A program made the position numbers and the translations under genes. Of a stretch of 64,000 bases of DNA, positions 43,091-52,366 are shown piece by piece. Under the pieces are notes generated by a model, which did no database searches, was not told the DNA's origin, and saw only the letters and a program-made list of their open reading frames with translations. Each line of letters opens with the position of its first letter. The stretch's first letter is position 1. Origin of the DNA: Streptomyces sp. MBT65 (lineage in GTDB: Bacteria > Actinomycetota > Actinomycetes > Streptomycetales > Streptomycetaceae); assembly GCF_016612545.1 (NCBI RefSeq), contig NZ_JAENRY010000016.1, positions 1 through 64,000 on the forward strand. The letters are read 5' to 3'.

Positions 43091-44515
43091 TCAGCTGACG
43101 TTGAGCGCGGTGTCGTCGACGACGAACGACGTCTGGAGGGTGGACCCCTCGACGCCGCTGAACTTGATGGTGGCGGTGGTGCCGGCCAGGGAGGACACGT
43201 CGAAGGACTTCAGGACGTATCCGGAGGCCGCGTTCAGGTTGGAGTACGTAGCCAGGGTGGTCGATCCGGCGGTGACCGTCAGCTTGTCGTAGGCGGTGCT
43301 GGTGGTGGTCTCCGCGGTGTCGATGTGCAGATAGAAGCTGAGGGTGGCGGAGCAGCCGGACGGGATGGTCACCGACTGGGACAGGGTGTCGGTGTGGGCC
43401 GATCCGTAGCCGTCGAGCCAGGCCTTGTACGAACCGGTGCGGGCGGCCTCGCTGGTCGAGCTGGTGATGACGCCGCTGCTCGCCGTCCAGGTGGTGTTGC
43501 CGGACTCGAAGCCCGGGTTGCCGAGCAGTTGGGCGGCGGTGCAGGTGCCGCCTCCGCCACCGCCACCGCCGGTGCTGCCGTCGCCGGCCAGCCACGCGGT
43601 GGCGTTGAGGGCGAGGGCGGCGTTGGTGGCGCCGGTGTCGTTCCAGCCGTCGTAGAGCGTGTTGCCGGACTGGCCGGTGCCGTCGTCGATCGGTGAGCTG
43701 TCGCCCCAGAAGGCGACACGGCCGCTGCCGAAGGTGCTGGTCGCGAAGAACGCGCCGGTGTTGCCGGAGTAACCGCTGCGGTACACCAGGCCCTTGACGT
43801 TCGCGTTGTCGGCGGGCTTGAGCGTGGCCGTCGTGCCGTCGGCGATCAGGCTCTTGGTGACCGTGCCGAAGGCGCCGTTGAGGACCGCGTTGCTGCTGTC
43901 GCTGATCGCGGCGGGGTAGCCGGAGCTGATGTCGAGGGTGTCGATGGAGAAGCCGAACGGGTCGGTCGAGTCGACGCTGTTGTTCGTCATCAGGTCGTTG
44001 AGGATCTCGACCGCGTCCTCGCCGTCGCTGTTGCGGTCGGCGCCGGTGTGATCGGAGATCATGAACAGGCCGCCGCCGTTCTGCACGAACGTCATGATCG
44101 CGGTCTTCTCGGCCGTCGTGAACAGCGTGTTGGGCTCGGGCAGGACCAGGGTGTCGAAGTTCGACAGGTCGGTCGTCGACGAACCGCCGTAAGTCAGCGC
44201 GCTGGTAGCGGTCTTGAGGCTGTAGTCACCGGTCTTCTGCAGCGCGACGCCCCAGGACGAGAGCGCCCCGGTCCAGTCGGTCTCGGACGACGGGGAGGAG
44301 TCCTGGGACAGCGGGTCGGGCTTGCTGGTGGAGATGATCCAGTCCGCGTTGCCCGCCTCTTCGGCGTGGCCGTCGTCGAACAGGACGCGGTGCGTGGTGG
44401 CCGCGTGCGCGGGCGTGGCCGTGGTGGTGACCTGAAGGGCGGCCCCCGTGACGAGAAGCCCCAGGCCGGCGAGGGCGGTGGTGAGTCTGCGGCGGGATCT
44501 TCTGGATCCAAGCAT
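43091..44515 (-). CDS. Secreted two-domain protein: GATase-like domain, poly-Gly linker, carbohydrate-binding-like domain
   Basis: A 474-residue exported protein. The signal peptide ends near ATPAHAATT (about residue 40). A Rossmann/GATase-1-like domain follows ([24 protein letters not shown]...[57 protein letters not shown]), as in IFT52-like and ThuA-type proteins. A linker of eight glycines then leads to a beta-sandwich of about 145 residues ([24 protein letters not shown]...[20 protein letters not shown]). The family is named hydrolase in places, but I know no proven reaction. It converges on csxA. Confidence 0.8.
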   Translation of the reverse strand: MLGSRRSRRRLTTALAGLGLLVTGAALQVTTTATPAHAATTHRVLFDDGHAEEAGNADWIISTSKPDPLSQDSSPSSETDWTGALSSWGVALQKTGDYSLKTATSALTYGGSSTTDLSNFDTLVLPEPNTLFTTAEKTAIMTFVQNGGGLFMISDHTGADRNSDGEDAVEILNDLMTNNSVDSTDPFGFSIDTLDISSGYPAAISDSSNAVLNGAFGTVTKSLIADGTTATLKPADNANVKGLVYRSGYSGNTGAFFATSTFGSGRVAFWGDSSPIDDGTGQSGNTLYDGWNDTGATNAALALNATAWLAGDGSTGGGGGGGGTCTAAQLLGNPGFESGNTTWTASSGVITSSTSEAARTGSYKAWLDGYGSAHTDTLSQSVTIPSGCSATLSFYLHIDTAETTTSTAYDKLTVTAGSTTLATYSNLNAASGYVLKSFDVSSLAGTTATIKFSGVEGSTLQTSFVVDDTALNVS

Positions 44516-44746
44516 CCGGCGAACCTCCGTGAGGGGATGGGGAAGGGTGCGGTGCGGGCGCCTGATCTGCGCGCGTAGAACGGTAGTCGGGGAGTTCTAC
44601 ACGCGTTGAACGATTGAAAGGTACATGGCATGAAGGGGTGGTGAACAGAAAGTCCCGGCAATAACAGGCGACAAAACTCGGGCGGACTGCCCGGGCGCTC
44701 AGCGGGCACATGAAGGGAGCAGGACTATCGACAAAGAGGGGCGGAG

Positions 44747-45010
44747 ATGGAGATCTCGGGCATCATCAGTGCCATCATCATCGGCATCATCATTGGCGTG
44801 CTGGGACGGCTGGTCGTCCCCGGCCGCCAGCACATCGGCGTACTGCTGACGATCGTCGTCGGCATCGTGGCCGCGCTGATCGGCGCGGCGATCGCATCGG
44901 GACTGGGGGTTGCCGACACCAACGGCATCGACTGGATCGAGTGGCTCATCCAGATCGGTCTGGCAGCGGTCGGCATCGCCGCGCTGGACAGGTCGAGGGC
45001 GCGCCGCTGA
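44747..45010 (+). CDS. GlsB/YeaQ/YmgE-family stress membrane protein
   Basis: An 87-residue protein of three hydrophobic segments: ISGIISAIIIGIIIGVLGRLVVPGRQHIGVLLTIVVGIVAALIGAAIASGLGV...WLIQIGLAAVGIAAL. The LGRLVVPGRQ linker between TM1 and TM2 is the family signature. Members are often stress-induced; the role is unknown. The upstream gene-free interval 44516-44746 is AT-rich around 44580-44640, probably holding divergent promoters for this gene and the secreted protein. Confidence 0.88.
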   Translation: MEISGIISAIIIGIIIGVLGRLVVPGRQHIGVLLTIVVGIVAALIGAAIASGLGVADTNGIDWIEWLIQIGLAAVGIAALDRSRARR

Positions 45011-45127
45011 GCGGACACCCCCGCCGCACAGCGCTCCGCTCGTCGATCCGGACCCGCCGCGCCCGCCTCTCAGGGACGGGCGCGGTCGGCCGAACCGGAG
45101 CCCACCGAGCGCCTGTTGACCTCGGGT

Positions 45128-45907
45128 CTACGGCTCGTACACGAACGGCGTCGTCGTGGTCAGTGGGGCGAAGCCGAGGCGTTCGAGGATGGGACGGCTC
45201 TCGTCGGAGGCGTCGACCTGGAGGTAGCGGTAGCCGCGGTCCGCGGCGATGCGGGCGCGGTGGGCGATCAGCGCGCGGTAGATGCCGCGGCCCCGCCAGG
45301 CCTTCACCGTGCCGCCGCCCCACAGTCCGGCGAAGCCGGTGCCGGGGACGAGTTCCATCCGGGCCGCACTCACCGGCTCGTCACCGGCGAGGGCGACGAC
45401 GGCCACCAACGAGTCCGGCTCGGCGGCGAGTTGGTCCATGAGGCGGGCGCGCAGCCTGCTGCCGTCCGTGCCGAAGGCCAGTTCGTGGACATCCATCAGG
45501 AGGTCGACGCCGGCCCGGTCGGTGGCGGTCAACAGGCGGAGCCCGTCCGGCAGTTCGGCGTCGAGGGCGAGTGCGGCGACCTCACCGATCATCAGCGTCT
45601 CCCGCGGCTCCGGCGTGAACCCCGCCGCCGTCAGCCGCTCTCCGAGATCCGTCGGCAGGTCATGGCCGTAGAGCTTCCACTCGAAGTCGCGGCCGAGCCC
45701 GGTGAAATACGCGACCTGCTCGGCGATCGCCGTGTCCGCGTCGGTGGCGTCCAGGTCCGACCACAGCACGCCGTTCCACCCATGTGCGTCGGCGGCGACA
45801 TGGCGCACCACTCCCCCGACCCGCTCGACGCGGGCTCCGGGGCCGTCGGGCCGGGCCCCTACACGCAGTTCACGGTCGTGGAGGGCGAGTACCGCGGGAA
45901 GATCCAT
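45128..45907 (-). CDS. GNAT-family N-acetyltransferase, two-domain
   Basis: A 259-residue protein. The N-terminal half resembles a degenerate GNAT (WNGVLWSDLDATDADTAIAEQVAYFTGLGRDFEWKLYGHDLPTDLGERLTAAGFTPEPRETLMIGE). The C-terminal half is a complete GNAT with the strand AARMELVPGTGFAGLWGGGTVKAWRGRGIYRALIAHRARIAADRGYRYLQVDASDESRPILERLGF; WRGRGIYRAL is the acetyl-CoA loop. Substrate unknown. It lies 40 bp downstream of the MerR gene on the same strand and may be in its operon. Confidence 0.9.
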   Translation of the reverse strand: MDLPAVLALHDRELRVGARPDGPGARVERVGGVVRHVAADAHGWNGVLWSDLDATDADTAIAEQVAYFTGLGRDFEWKLYGHDLPTDLGERLTAAGFTPEPRETLMIGEVAALALDAELPDGLRLLTATDRAGVDLLMDVHELAFGTDGSRLRARLMDQLAAEPDSLVAVVALAGDEPVSAARMELVPGTGFAGLWGGGTVKAWRGRGIYRALIAHRARIAADRGYRYLQVDASDESRPILERLGFAPLTTTTPFVYEP

Positions 45908-45947
45908 GCGCTCACTCCACCATCCGCGCCCGGACTCGGCAACGGAA

Positions 45948-46331
45948 TTACGCCCCCCGCGCCGGCCTGTCCGGTCGCACCGCCGCGAGATACGCGCTGA
46001 GCCGGTCGCGGTTGCGGGCGAGGCAGTCGATGCGGGCCTGGATCCGGTCGACGTGGTCGCTGAGCAGGGCCGCCGTCTCCGGGGTCAGACAGTCGGCGGG
46101 CACATGGATCTCGTCCGGGCCGGAGAGATACGGCAGGATCGCGCGGATCATCTCGGTGGTGAGCCCCGAGTCCAGCAGGCCCCGGATCTGCTGGACGTCC
46201 CGGACCGCGGGCTCGCCGTAGAAGCGGTAGCCGTTCTCGGTGCGGTCGGGGTGCAGCAGGTCCTGTTCCTCGTAGTAGCGCAGGAGGCGGGTGGGGACGC
46301 CGGTGCGGCGGGAGAGTTCGCCGATCTTCAT
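45948..46331 (-). CDS. MerR-family transcriptional regulator
   Basis: A 127-residue protein: MKIGELSRRTGVPTRLLRYYEEQDLLHPDRTENGYRFYGEPAVRDVQQIRGLLDSGLTTEMIRAILPYL is the complete HTH-wing. A coiled-coil dimerisation helix follows (LLSDHVDRIQARIDCLARNRDRLSAYL). One Cys near the middle (PADCLTPET) is unremarkable. It is divergent from an MFS transporter with a MerR-type spacer palindrome between them, so drug- or metabolite-induced efflux control is likely. Confidence 0.9.
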   Translation of the reverse strand: MKIGELSRRTGVPTRLLRYYEEQDLLHPDRTENGYRFYGEPAVRDVQQIRGLLDSGLTTEMIRAILPYLSGPDEIHVPADCLTPETAALLSDHVDRIQARIDCLARNRDRLSAYLAAVRPDRPARGA

Positions 46332-46407
46332 GGCTGCCTCCGGGGCGGGCGAGCGGGGCGCTCATTGCGGGGCTCGGAGATGGGCGGCTCGATGGTGGGG
46401 CGTTCGC

Positions 46408-46430
46408 TTGCCTTCACACTGATGTGAGGG
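46408..46430 (+). promoter_or_regulatory. MerR-type operator in the MFS promoter
   Basis: A TTGCCT -35-like hexamer (46408-46413) is followed at once by TCACA-ctga-TGTGA (46414-46427) within CCTTCACACTGATGTGAGGG. MerR activators bind such dyads in the long spacer between -35 and -10. It lies 16-38 bp before the MFS start and 77 bp from the MerR start. Confidence 0.55.
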
Positions 46431-46445
46431 TTCGAACATGGTCCC

Positions 46446-47660
46446 ATGACCACCGCATCCCCGGCCCAGGGCACCGCCCTGCCCTGGTCCGGGCTCCTCG
46501 CCCTGTCCACGGCCGCCTTCACCGCCGTCCTGACCGAGCTCCTCCCGGCCGGTCTGCTGCCCCGGATGGCACCGGCCCTCGGTGTCTCCGAGGCGCGCGT
46601 CGGCTTCCTGGTCACCGGTTACGCGGTCGCCTCCTTCCTGGCCGCGATCCCGGTCACCGCGGCCTTGCGCGCACTGCCGCGCCGCCCGGTCCTGGTCGCC
46701 GCGCTGCTGGGCTTCGCCTGCGCCAACGCGGTTGTCGCGCTGTCCTCGTCGTACGCCCTCACCTTCGGCGCGCGGCTGCTCGCCGGGGTGATGGGCGGCA
46801 CCATGTGGGCGATGCTCGCCGGGTACGCGGCCCGGATGGTGCCGGTCGAGCGACGCGGCCGGGCCATCGCGATCGTGCTGGCCGGGATCACCCTCGCCCT
46901 GTCGCTGGGCGTGCCCGCCGGCACCGCGCTGGCCGGGGCGGTCGGCTGGCGCACGGCGTTCGGGATGCTGGCCGGGCTCGCGGTCCTCGTGGTGGTCTGG
47001 CTACGGCTGCGGGTCCCCGACTTTCCCGGTGAACTCCCGGGCACACGCGTGCCGTTGAGGGGTGTCGCGGTGCTGCCGGGGATCCCGGCGGTCCTGTCGG
47101 TCACACTGTTCCTGCTGCTGGGGCATCAGGTGATGTACACGTACGTCGCCCCGTTCACGGCGCACACCGGCTACGGCCGGACGGACGTCGTCCTGCTGGT
47201 GTTCGGGGTCGCCACTGTGGTCGGGATCTGGGCCACCGGGGTGCTCGTGGACCGCTGGGCGCGGCCCACGTTGTTGGGCGCGATGACACTGTTCGTGGTC
47301 GTCATGTGTGTGCTCGGCCTCTGTGCCGACTCCCCTGCGGTGCTGCTGACTTCCGTAGCCGTGTGGGGAGTTGCCTTCGGCGGGGCGCCGACGCTGATCC
47401 AGACCGCGCTCGTGAACGCCTCCGGACCCGAACACGCCGACGTGGCAACGTCGTTGCAGACCACGGTGTACAACGCGGGCATCGCCGGGGGCTCGTTCAC
47501 CGGTGGTCTCGCCCTGTCGGGGATGGGGGCCGGGGCCCTGCCCTGGACTGCGTTGCCGTTGGTCGCGGGCGCGCTCGTGACGGTCGTACTGGGCCGTCGG
47601 CACGCCTTCCCTGCGAAGCCCGTGGAGGCCGATGGGCGCGTCAACTCGCCCTGTGCGTAG
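46446..47660 (+). CDS. MFS transporter, DHA1 drug:H+ antiporter type
   Basis: A 404-residue protein with 12 predicted segments. The motif-C-like GVPAGTALAGAVGWRTAFGMLAGLAVLVV lies in TM5, the ELLPAGLLPRMAPALGVSEARVGFLVTGYAVASFLAAIPV start is typical of AraJ/CmlR-type DHA1 pumps, and the loop 2-3 motif is LRALPRRPVLVAALLGF. Likely efflux of small amphipathic compounds or sugars. The divergent MerR gene probably activates it. Confidence 0.9.
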   Translation: MTTASPAQGTALPWSGLLALSTAAFTAVLTELLPAGLLPRMAPALGVSEARVGFLVTGYAVASFLAAIPVTAALRALPRRPVLVAALLGFACANAVVALSSSYALTFGARLLAGVMGGTMWAMLAGYAARMVPVERRGRAIAIVLAGITLALSLGVPAGTALAGAVGWRTAFGMLAGLAVLVVVWLRLRVPDFPGELPGTRVPLRGVAVLPGIPAVLSVTLFLLLGHQVMYTYVAPFTAHTGYGRTDVVLLVFGVATVVGIWATGVLVDRWARPTLLGAMTLFVVVMCVLGLCADSPAVLLTSVAVWGVAFGGAPTLIQTALVNASGPEHADVATSLQTTVYNAGIAGGSFTGGLALSGMGAGALPWTALPLVAGALVTVVLGRRHAFPAKPVEADGRVNSPCA

Positions 47661-47672
47661 GCGCGATGCCTC

Positions 47673-48571
47673 CTAGATCTGCGCGAAGTAGTGCACCGTC
47701 TCAAGGTCGGCGATCAAGCCGACCTCCACCGGCTCCCAGCCCGTCTGCTTGCGCGTCAGCGTGCTCGACGCCGGGCAGTCCAGCGAGGCGACGAGGCCGA
47801 GGAAGCCGAAGTGCTCGACCGCCTGCTCGGCGGGCACGCTGCCGGTCGGGACGTCGAGACGGCGGGCGATGACCTCGGCGATCTCGCGGAGCGGCAGCGC
47901 CTCGTCGCCGACCGCGTGGTACTGCGCGCCCGCCGGGGCCGACTCCAGAGCCCATCGGTACAACCGGGCCGCGTCGAGCCGGTGCACGGCGGGCCAGCGG
48001 GCGGAGCCGTCGCCGACGTATGCCGACAGGCCCTTCTCCCGTGCCACGCGATCAGTTGGGGGACGAATCCCTGGTCGCCCGTGCCGTGCACGGACCGGGG
48101 CAGCCGGACGACCGAGGACCGTACCCCGCTCCCCGCCAGCGCCACCGCCGCGATCTCGGACGGCTGCCGGATCGCCGAGAACGACGCGGGGTCGACGTGG
48201 TCCTCCTCCGTCGCCACCTTCCCGTCGGCGAGCCCGGGCGTGCCCGAGGTGACCACGAAGGGCTTGTCGGTACCGGCCAGCGCCTCGCCGATCGTCTCGA
48301 TGGCCCGCAGATCGGTGGCGCAGTTGGCGGCGAACCGCGTGAAGTCGTGGATGAACGCCAGATGGCAGACCCCGTCGGCCGCCGCCGCGCCGGCCCGCAG
48401 GCTGTCGAGATCGTCGAGCGAGCCCCGCTGTACGGCGACCCCCACGGCCGTCAGCGCCTCGGCCGACGCGTCCGAGCGGGCCAGTCCGGTGACCATGTGC
48501 CCGGCGTCGAGCAGTTCACGGACCACGGCGGAGCCGATGAAGCCGGTCGCGCCGGTGACGAAAACTCGCAT
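47673..48571 (-). pseudogene. NAD-dependent epimerase-like SDR, disrupted by a 1-bp frameshift
   Basis: The ATG at 48571 starts [34 protein letters not shown] with an intact Rossmann loop and runs to [13 protein letters not shown]. The homologous continuation [36 protein letters not shown] lies in the next frame from about 48047. One missing G in GCG(G)TGGCA restores a 299-residue protein, and the 899-bp span is one short of a multiple of three. The family is the YbjT/extended SDR type. It may be a natural lesion or a base-call error. The LysR gene at 48747 is divergent. Confidence 0.8.
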
Positions 48572-48746
48572 GGTGCGTTCCTTCGAGGAGAGGGAGGGGT
48601 GGATCCGTGTTGTGCTCCCATCGTGGGCGGGGCACGGGTTCCCGGTCCAAAGCCTGTTTCGCATCGGGCAATACGCATCAGGCATCACAGCAGCTCAGAA
48701 GGGCATACGGCCAGAGTCGCCCGGTGTCCCGCCGTACACTTCAGGC

Positions 48747-49667
48747 ATGACGGACCTGCCTCCCGCGCCCGATCTCGAACTGCGCCTCGTGCGGTACTTC
48801 ATCGCCGTGGCCGAGCAGCGTCACTTCGGCCGCGCCGCCGAGGCGCTGCACATCACCCAGCCGTCCCTGAGCCGTCAAGTCCGGCGGCTGGAGGAGCAGT
48901 TGGGGGCGCGGCTGCTGGACCGTACCCCGCAGGGCACCCGGCTCACGGAGGCCGGGGAGGTCTTTCTGCCGCGCGCCAAGGCGTTGTTGCGCTCCACGGC
49001 CCAGGCCGCGGCCGAGACCCGCGCCGCCGCCGAACCCGGTCGCCTCACCGTCGGGTACATGGCGAACCTCTTCGTCACCCCGGCGGTCCGCCAGGTGCGG
49101 CGCCGCCATCCGGACGCCGACGTGCAGGTCGTCCATCTGGCCTACGACGATGTGCGGGCGGCCCTGCTCGATCGCCGGGTGGACGCGGTGGTGGCCCGAC
49201 TGCCGTTCACCACCGACCAGTTGGAGGTCACGGTCCTCTACGACGAGCCCCGCCTCCTGCTCGTACCGCTCGACCACCGGCTGGCCGGCAAGGAGTCCGT
49301 CACCGTGGACGACATCTCCGACGAACCCCTGCCGCAGGTTCCCGGCGCGGACCCGGCGTGGAGCGCGTTCTGGCGTATCGACCCCCGGCCCGACGGCCGC
49401 CCGGCACCCGGCGGTCCGGTCATCCGGGCGCTGGAGGACAAGTTCGAGTTCGTCGCGGACGGTCGGGCCGTGGCCATCGTCGCCGGTCTCCGCCCCGGCC
49501 AGACGGTCCGCCCGGACATCACGGCGATCCCTCTCCACGGCGTCGAACCGAGCCATGTCGCCCTTGCCACCCGGGCCGGTGAGCACAACCGGCTGCTGAC
49601 CGCGTTCCGGAAGGCGGCCCACGCACTCCTCAGGGCTCCGGCCGAGGAACTCGCCCACGGCTCCTAG
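48747..49667 (+). CDS. LysR-family transcriptional regulator
   Basis: A 306-residue protein: HTH in LELRLVRYFIAVAEQRHFGRAAEALHITQPSLSRQVRRLEEQLGARLLDRTPQGTRLTEAG (residues 9-69), then an effector domain from GRLTVGYMANLFVTPAVRQVRRRHPDADVQVVHL. It resembles CatR/BenM-like members. It is divergent from the frameshifted SDR gene (175 bp between starts), a common LysR-SDR pairing. Confidence 0.9.
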   Translation: MTDLPPAPDLELRLVRYFIAVAEQRHFGRAAEALHITQPSLSRQVRRLEEQLGARLLDRTPQGTRLTEAGEVFLPRAKALLRSTAQAAAETRAAAEPGRLTVGYMANLFVTPAVRQVRRRHPDADVQVVHLAYDDVRAALLDRRVDAVVARLPFTTDQLEVTVLYDEPRLLLVPLDHRLAGKESVTVDDISDEPLPQVPGADPAWSAFWRIDPRPDGRPAPGGPVIRALEDKFEFVADGRAVAIVAGLRPGQTVRPDITAIPLHGVEPSHVALATRAGEHNRLLTAFRKAAHALLRAPAEELAHGS

Positions 49668-49711
49668 GAGTTGAGGGGGTCCCGCATCGACCGCGGGTCG
49701 CCCCGGACGAC

Positions 49712-49748
49712 GGAGGCCCCACCGGTCACATACCCGGTGGGGCCTTCC
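49712..49748. terminator. Bidirectional terminator between LysR and chaplin genes
   Basis: A perfect 12-bp stem AGGCCCCACCGG (49714-49725) / CCGGTGGGGCCT (49734-49745) with an 8-nt loop lies midway between two convergent stops (49667 and 49770). Confidence 0.8.
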
Positions 49749-49769
49749 GTTCCGGAGCGGGTGGTCTGG

Positions 49770-50465
49770 TCAGCGTCCCGCCCGGGGGCGGTGGCGCCGG
49801 TACAGGGCGGTGCCGCCCAGGAGGAGGGCCGCGCTCAGTGCGGCGGTCGGGACTGTGGTGTCGGCGCCCGTGTGGGCGAGCGACGCATCGGCGGCGGGCG
49901 GGGCGGGATGCCCCTCCACCTCCGTGGGCGGTGCCGGGTGCGGGTGCGGGTGCGGTTTGGGCGGCGCCTGGGTCGGCGGTGCGGGGTGGTGGGGATGGTC
50001 GTCCGAGGTGTTCCCGGAGTGGTTGCCCACGGTCGGGTTACCGATGCCGACGACATTGACGGAATTGCCGCTGACGTTCACGGGGAGATGGATCGGGAGT
50101 TCTACTCCGTTGCCGGAGAGCACACCGGGCGAATCCTTTTCGCCGCCCTGCGCGACGGCGCCGCCGCGCGGTCCGCCGTGGTTCTTCCCGCCGGACCTGT
50201 GCGCGCCGCCCGCTTTCGCGCCGCCGCTTTCGTCGGCGCACGTATTGCCCGCGGCGGGATTGAGGATCCCCACCACGTTGACGGTGTTCCCGCACACGTT
50301 CACCGGCACGTGCACCGGGAGCTGAAGGGTGTTGCCGGAGACCGCGCCCGGCGAACCGGCCGCCGAGCCGTCCGCGCCGGAGTCGGCGAACGCCGGCATC
50401 GCCGCGGCCATCGCACCGGACACGGCGGCGACGGCGATCACACCGTTTCGGGTAACCCGTTTCAT
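49770..50465 (-). CDS. Long chaplin with sortase signal, second domain without cysteines
   Basis: A 231-residue wall-anchored surface protein; chaplins form the amyloid rodlet layer on aerial hyphae. It has a signal peptide to about residue 28, chaplin domain 1 at 39-79 (Cys58, Cys76) and domain 2 at 114-155. Domain 2 carries Ser132 and Ser150 where the cysteines would be. A Pro/His-rich spacer (157-190), sorting motif LAHTG (196-200), a hydrophobic stretch and a basic tail (RRHRPRAGR) complete it. ATG 50465 follows AGGGACCCT. Regulation by the bld/whi cascade is expected from the family. Confidence 0.92.
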   Translation of the reverse strand: MKRVTRNGVIAVAAVSGAMAAAMPAFADSGADGSAAGSPGAVSGNTLQLPVHVPVNVCGNTVNVVGILNPAAGNTCADESGGAKAGGAHRSGGKNHGGPRGGAVAQGGEKDSPGVLSGNGVELPIHLPVNVSGNSVNVVGIGNPTVGNHSGNTSDDHPHHPAPPTQAPPKPHPHPHPAPPTEVEGHPAPPAADASLAHTGADTTVPTAALSAALLLGGTALYRRHRPRAGR

Positions 50466-50617
50466 AGGGTCCCTGCCTTCCAGAGATGTAGCGAGCACTC
50501 ACCCGCACCGGATAGAACGCGGGCGCACCATCCGAGTTATGGCTTATCGGCCTTTCACTCCATCGAGCGTCACGGTTATCGAACTACTCGTAACGACTCC
50601 TGATCATTTTTTGGGCG

Positions 50618-50637
50618 GCAGGAAATCGCAGGAAATC
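50618..50637. repeat. Tandem 10-bp direct repeat in the chaplin upstream region
   Basis: Two exact copies of GCAGGAAATC lie in the 314-bp gene-free interval 50466-50779, which is AT-rich from about 50560 to 50680. The interval must hold divergent promoters for the chaplin and the secreted hydrolase. Nothing else is clear in it. Confidence 0.4.
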
Positions 50638-50779
50638 ATTAGTCGGAAAACCTCTTATGCCTATTGAAGGAGCGGAGAATACGGCACCGATCACCGCCCC
50701 GCTCGCCGGGAGGCGGGGCCCGCACGGCCCGCTTATCGTGATCGCAGGCGCTGGTCACGGCGCGTTCTTGGAGGCATTG

Positions 50780-52366
50780 ATGCTGGCCAAGCTGTCATCG
50801 CGGCCCGCGTTCCGGAGCTGCGCGGTCACCGGGGTCCTCACGCTGGCGCTGCTCGGCGCGGGGCTGCCCGCGCTCGCCACGGCCGACGACCGGCCGGCGT
50901 CCGACCTGTCCCGGTTCTACCGGCAGAAGGTCAAGTGGGCGGCGTGCAAGGACACGGACGCGCCCAAGGACCTCCAGTGCGGGAAGGTCACCGTGCCGCT
51001 CGACTACGCGAAGCCCGGCGGCCGGACGCTCGATCTCGCGCTGGCCCGCTACCGGGCGACCGGGAAGTCGCGGGGGTCGGTGCTGCTGAACTTCGGCGGC
51101 CCCGGCGGCGCGGGCGTCAGTGAACTCGCCTCGAACGGCAAGGAGTTCATGGATCTGACGAACGGCTACGACGTCGTCACCTTCGATCCGCGGGGCGTCG
51201 GCCAGTCCTCGCCCGTCAGTTGTGGCGAGGGCTCCGACCAGGGCTCGGCCGCGATCGAGGAGGACACCGCCGACAGCAGCGATCCGAAGGTCGTCCTCAA
51301 GCAGTTGCGGAAGGCGGCCGCCACCTGCGCCAAGTACTCCGGCCCGGTCCTGCCCCACATCGGCACGGTCAACGCGTCCCGCGACCTGGACGTGATGCGC
51401 CAGGCCCTCGGCGACAAGAAGCTCAACTACCTCGGATTCTCCTACGGAACGCGGCTCGGCGCGGTGTACGCGGCCCAATTCCCCAAGAAGGTCGGCCGGT
51501 TGGTGCTCGACGGCGTCGACACCCTCACCGAGCCGATGTCCGAGCAGGGGATCGCGGGTGCCCAGGGACAGCAGACGGCGCTGGAGGATTTCCTCACCTG
51601 GTGTGTGCAGGACATCGCCTGTCCCTTCGGAACGGACGCGCGGTCGGCGTCGGACCGGGTCGTCCAACTCGTCCGCTCGCTCGACCAGGACCCGGTGCAG
51701 TCGGACTTCGGTGATCAGTTCACCGGCCAGGACCTGGTGGGTGCCATCAGTCAGGCGCTGTACAGCAAGCAGTTGTGGCCGACCCTGGAGCGGGCCATCG
51801 CCTCGCTGGTGGAGGACGGTGACACACGGGCCGTGACGGCGTTCTCGTCGCGCGGTGCGGGTCTGCCCCGGCTGAGCGGTGGCGGCATCGTCGACGCCCA
51901 GGACGTCCCGCTCGACAACCTCCCGGCCGCGCTGATGGCCATCAACTGCGCGGACGACCCCGACCGCCCCACCGCCGAGCAGATCACCAGGAACCTGGCC
52001 GGTCTGCGCGCCGCGTACGAACAGGCGTCGCCGGTCTTCGGCCGCTACCGGCTCACCGAGGTGCTGATGTGCTACGGCCGTCCCCGGGGCACCGACTACA
52101 TCCGCGACGACGTCAAGAACGTGCACGCGGCGAAGATGCTGCTCGTCGGGACCCGGGGCGACCCGGCGACGCCGTACCGCTGGACCGTGGAGACGGCCCG
52201 GCGGCTCGGTTCCTCGGCCGTGGTGCTCGACAACAAGGGTGAGGGCCACACCGGTTACGCGTCGTCCAAGTGCGTGCACACCAAGGTCAATGACTTCCTG
52301 CTGTACGGCTCGCTGCCGCCCAGCGGGAGTTCCTGCGCGCCGGACGCCCCGGCCTCAGGCGACTGA
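50780..52366 (+). CDS. Secreted alpha/beta hydrolase, tripeptidyl aminopeptidase (SlpD/SlpE)-like
   Basis: A 528-residue exported serine hydrolase of the S33 type, with a signal peptide to about residue 35 (LLGAGLPALATA). It shows the oxyanion region SVLLNFGGPGGAGVSELAS, nucleophile Ser in LGFSYGTRLGAVYA, a later Asp in LLVGTRGDPATPY and catalytic His in GEGHTGYASSKCVHTKVNDFLL. The C-terminal TAP-like domain is present. Homologues remove N-terminal tripeptides from exported proteins. ATG 50780 follows TTGGAGGCATTG. The 3' end overlaps asparagine synthetase by 12 bp. Confidence 0.92.
   Translation: MLAKLSSRPAFRSCAVTGVLTLALLGAGLPALATADDRPASDLSRFYRQKVKWAACKDTDAPKDLQCGKVTVPLDYAKPGGRTLDLALARYRATGKSRGSVLLNFGGPGGAGVSELASNGKEFMDLTNGYDVVTFDPRGVGQSSPVSCGEGSDQGSAAIEEDTADSSDPKVVLKQLRKAAATCAKYSGPVLPHIGTVNASRDLDVMRQALGDKKLNYLGFSYGTRLGAVYAAQFPKKVGRLVLDGVDTLTEPMSEQGIAGAQGQQTALEDFLTWCVQDIACPFGTDARSASDRVVQLVRSLDQDPVQSDFGDQFTGQDLVGAISQALYSKQLWPTLERAIASLVEDGDTRAVTAFSSRGAGLPRLSGGGIVDAQDVPLDNLPAALMAINCADDPDRPTAEQITRNLAGLRAAYEQASPVFGRYRLTEVLMCYGRPRGTDYIRDDVKNVHAAKMLLVGTRGDPATPYRWTVETARRLGSSAVVLDNKGEGHTGYASSKCVHTKVNDFLLYGSLPPSGSSCAPDAPASGD

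Noticed and set aside
44516..44746. Possible small gene in the AT-rich spacer before the GlsB-like gene
   Set aside because: No frame with an RBS and streptomycete codon bias; the base composition fits divergent promoters.
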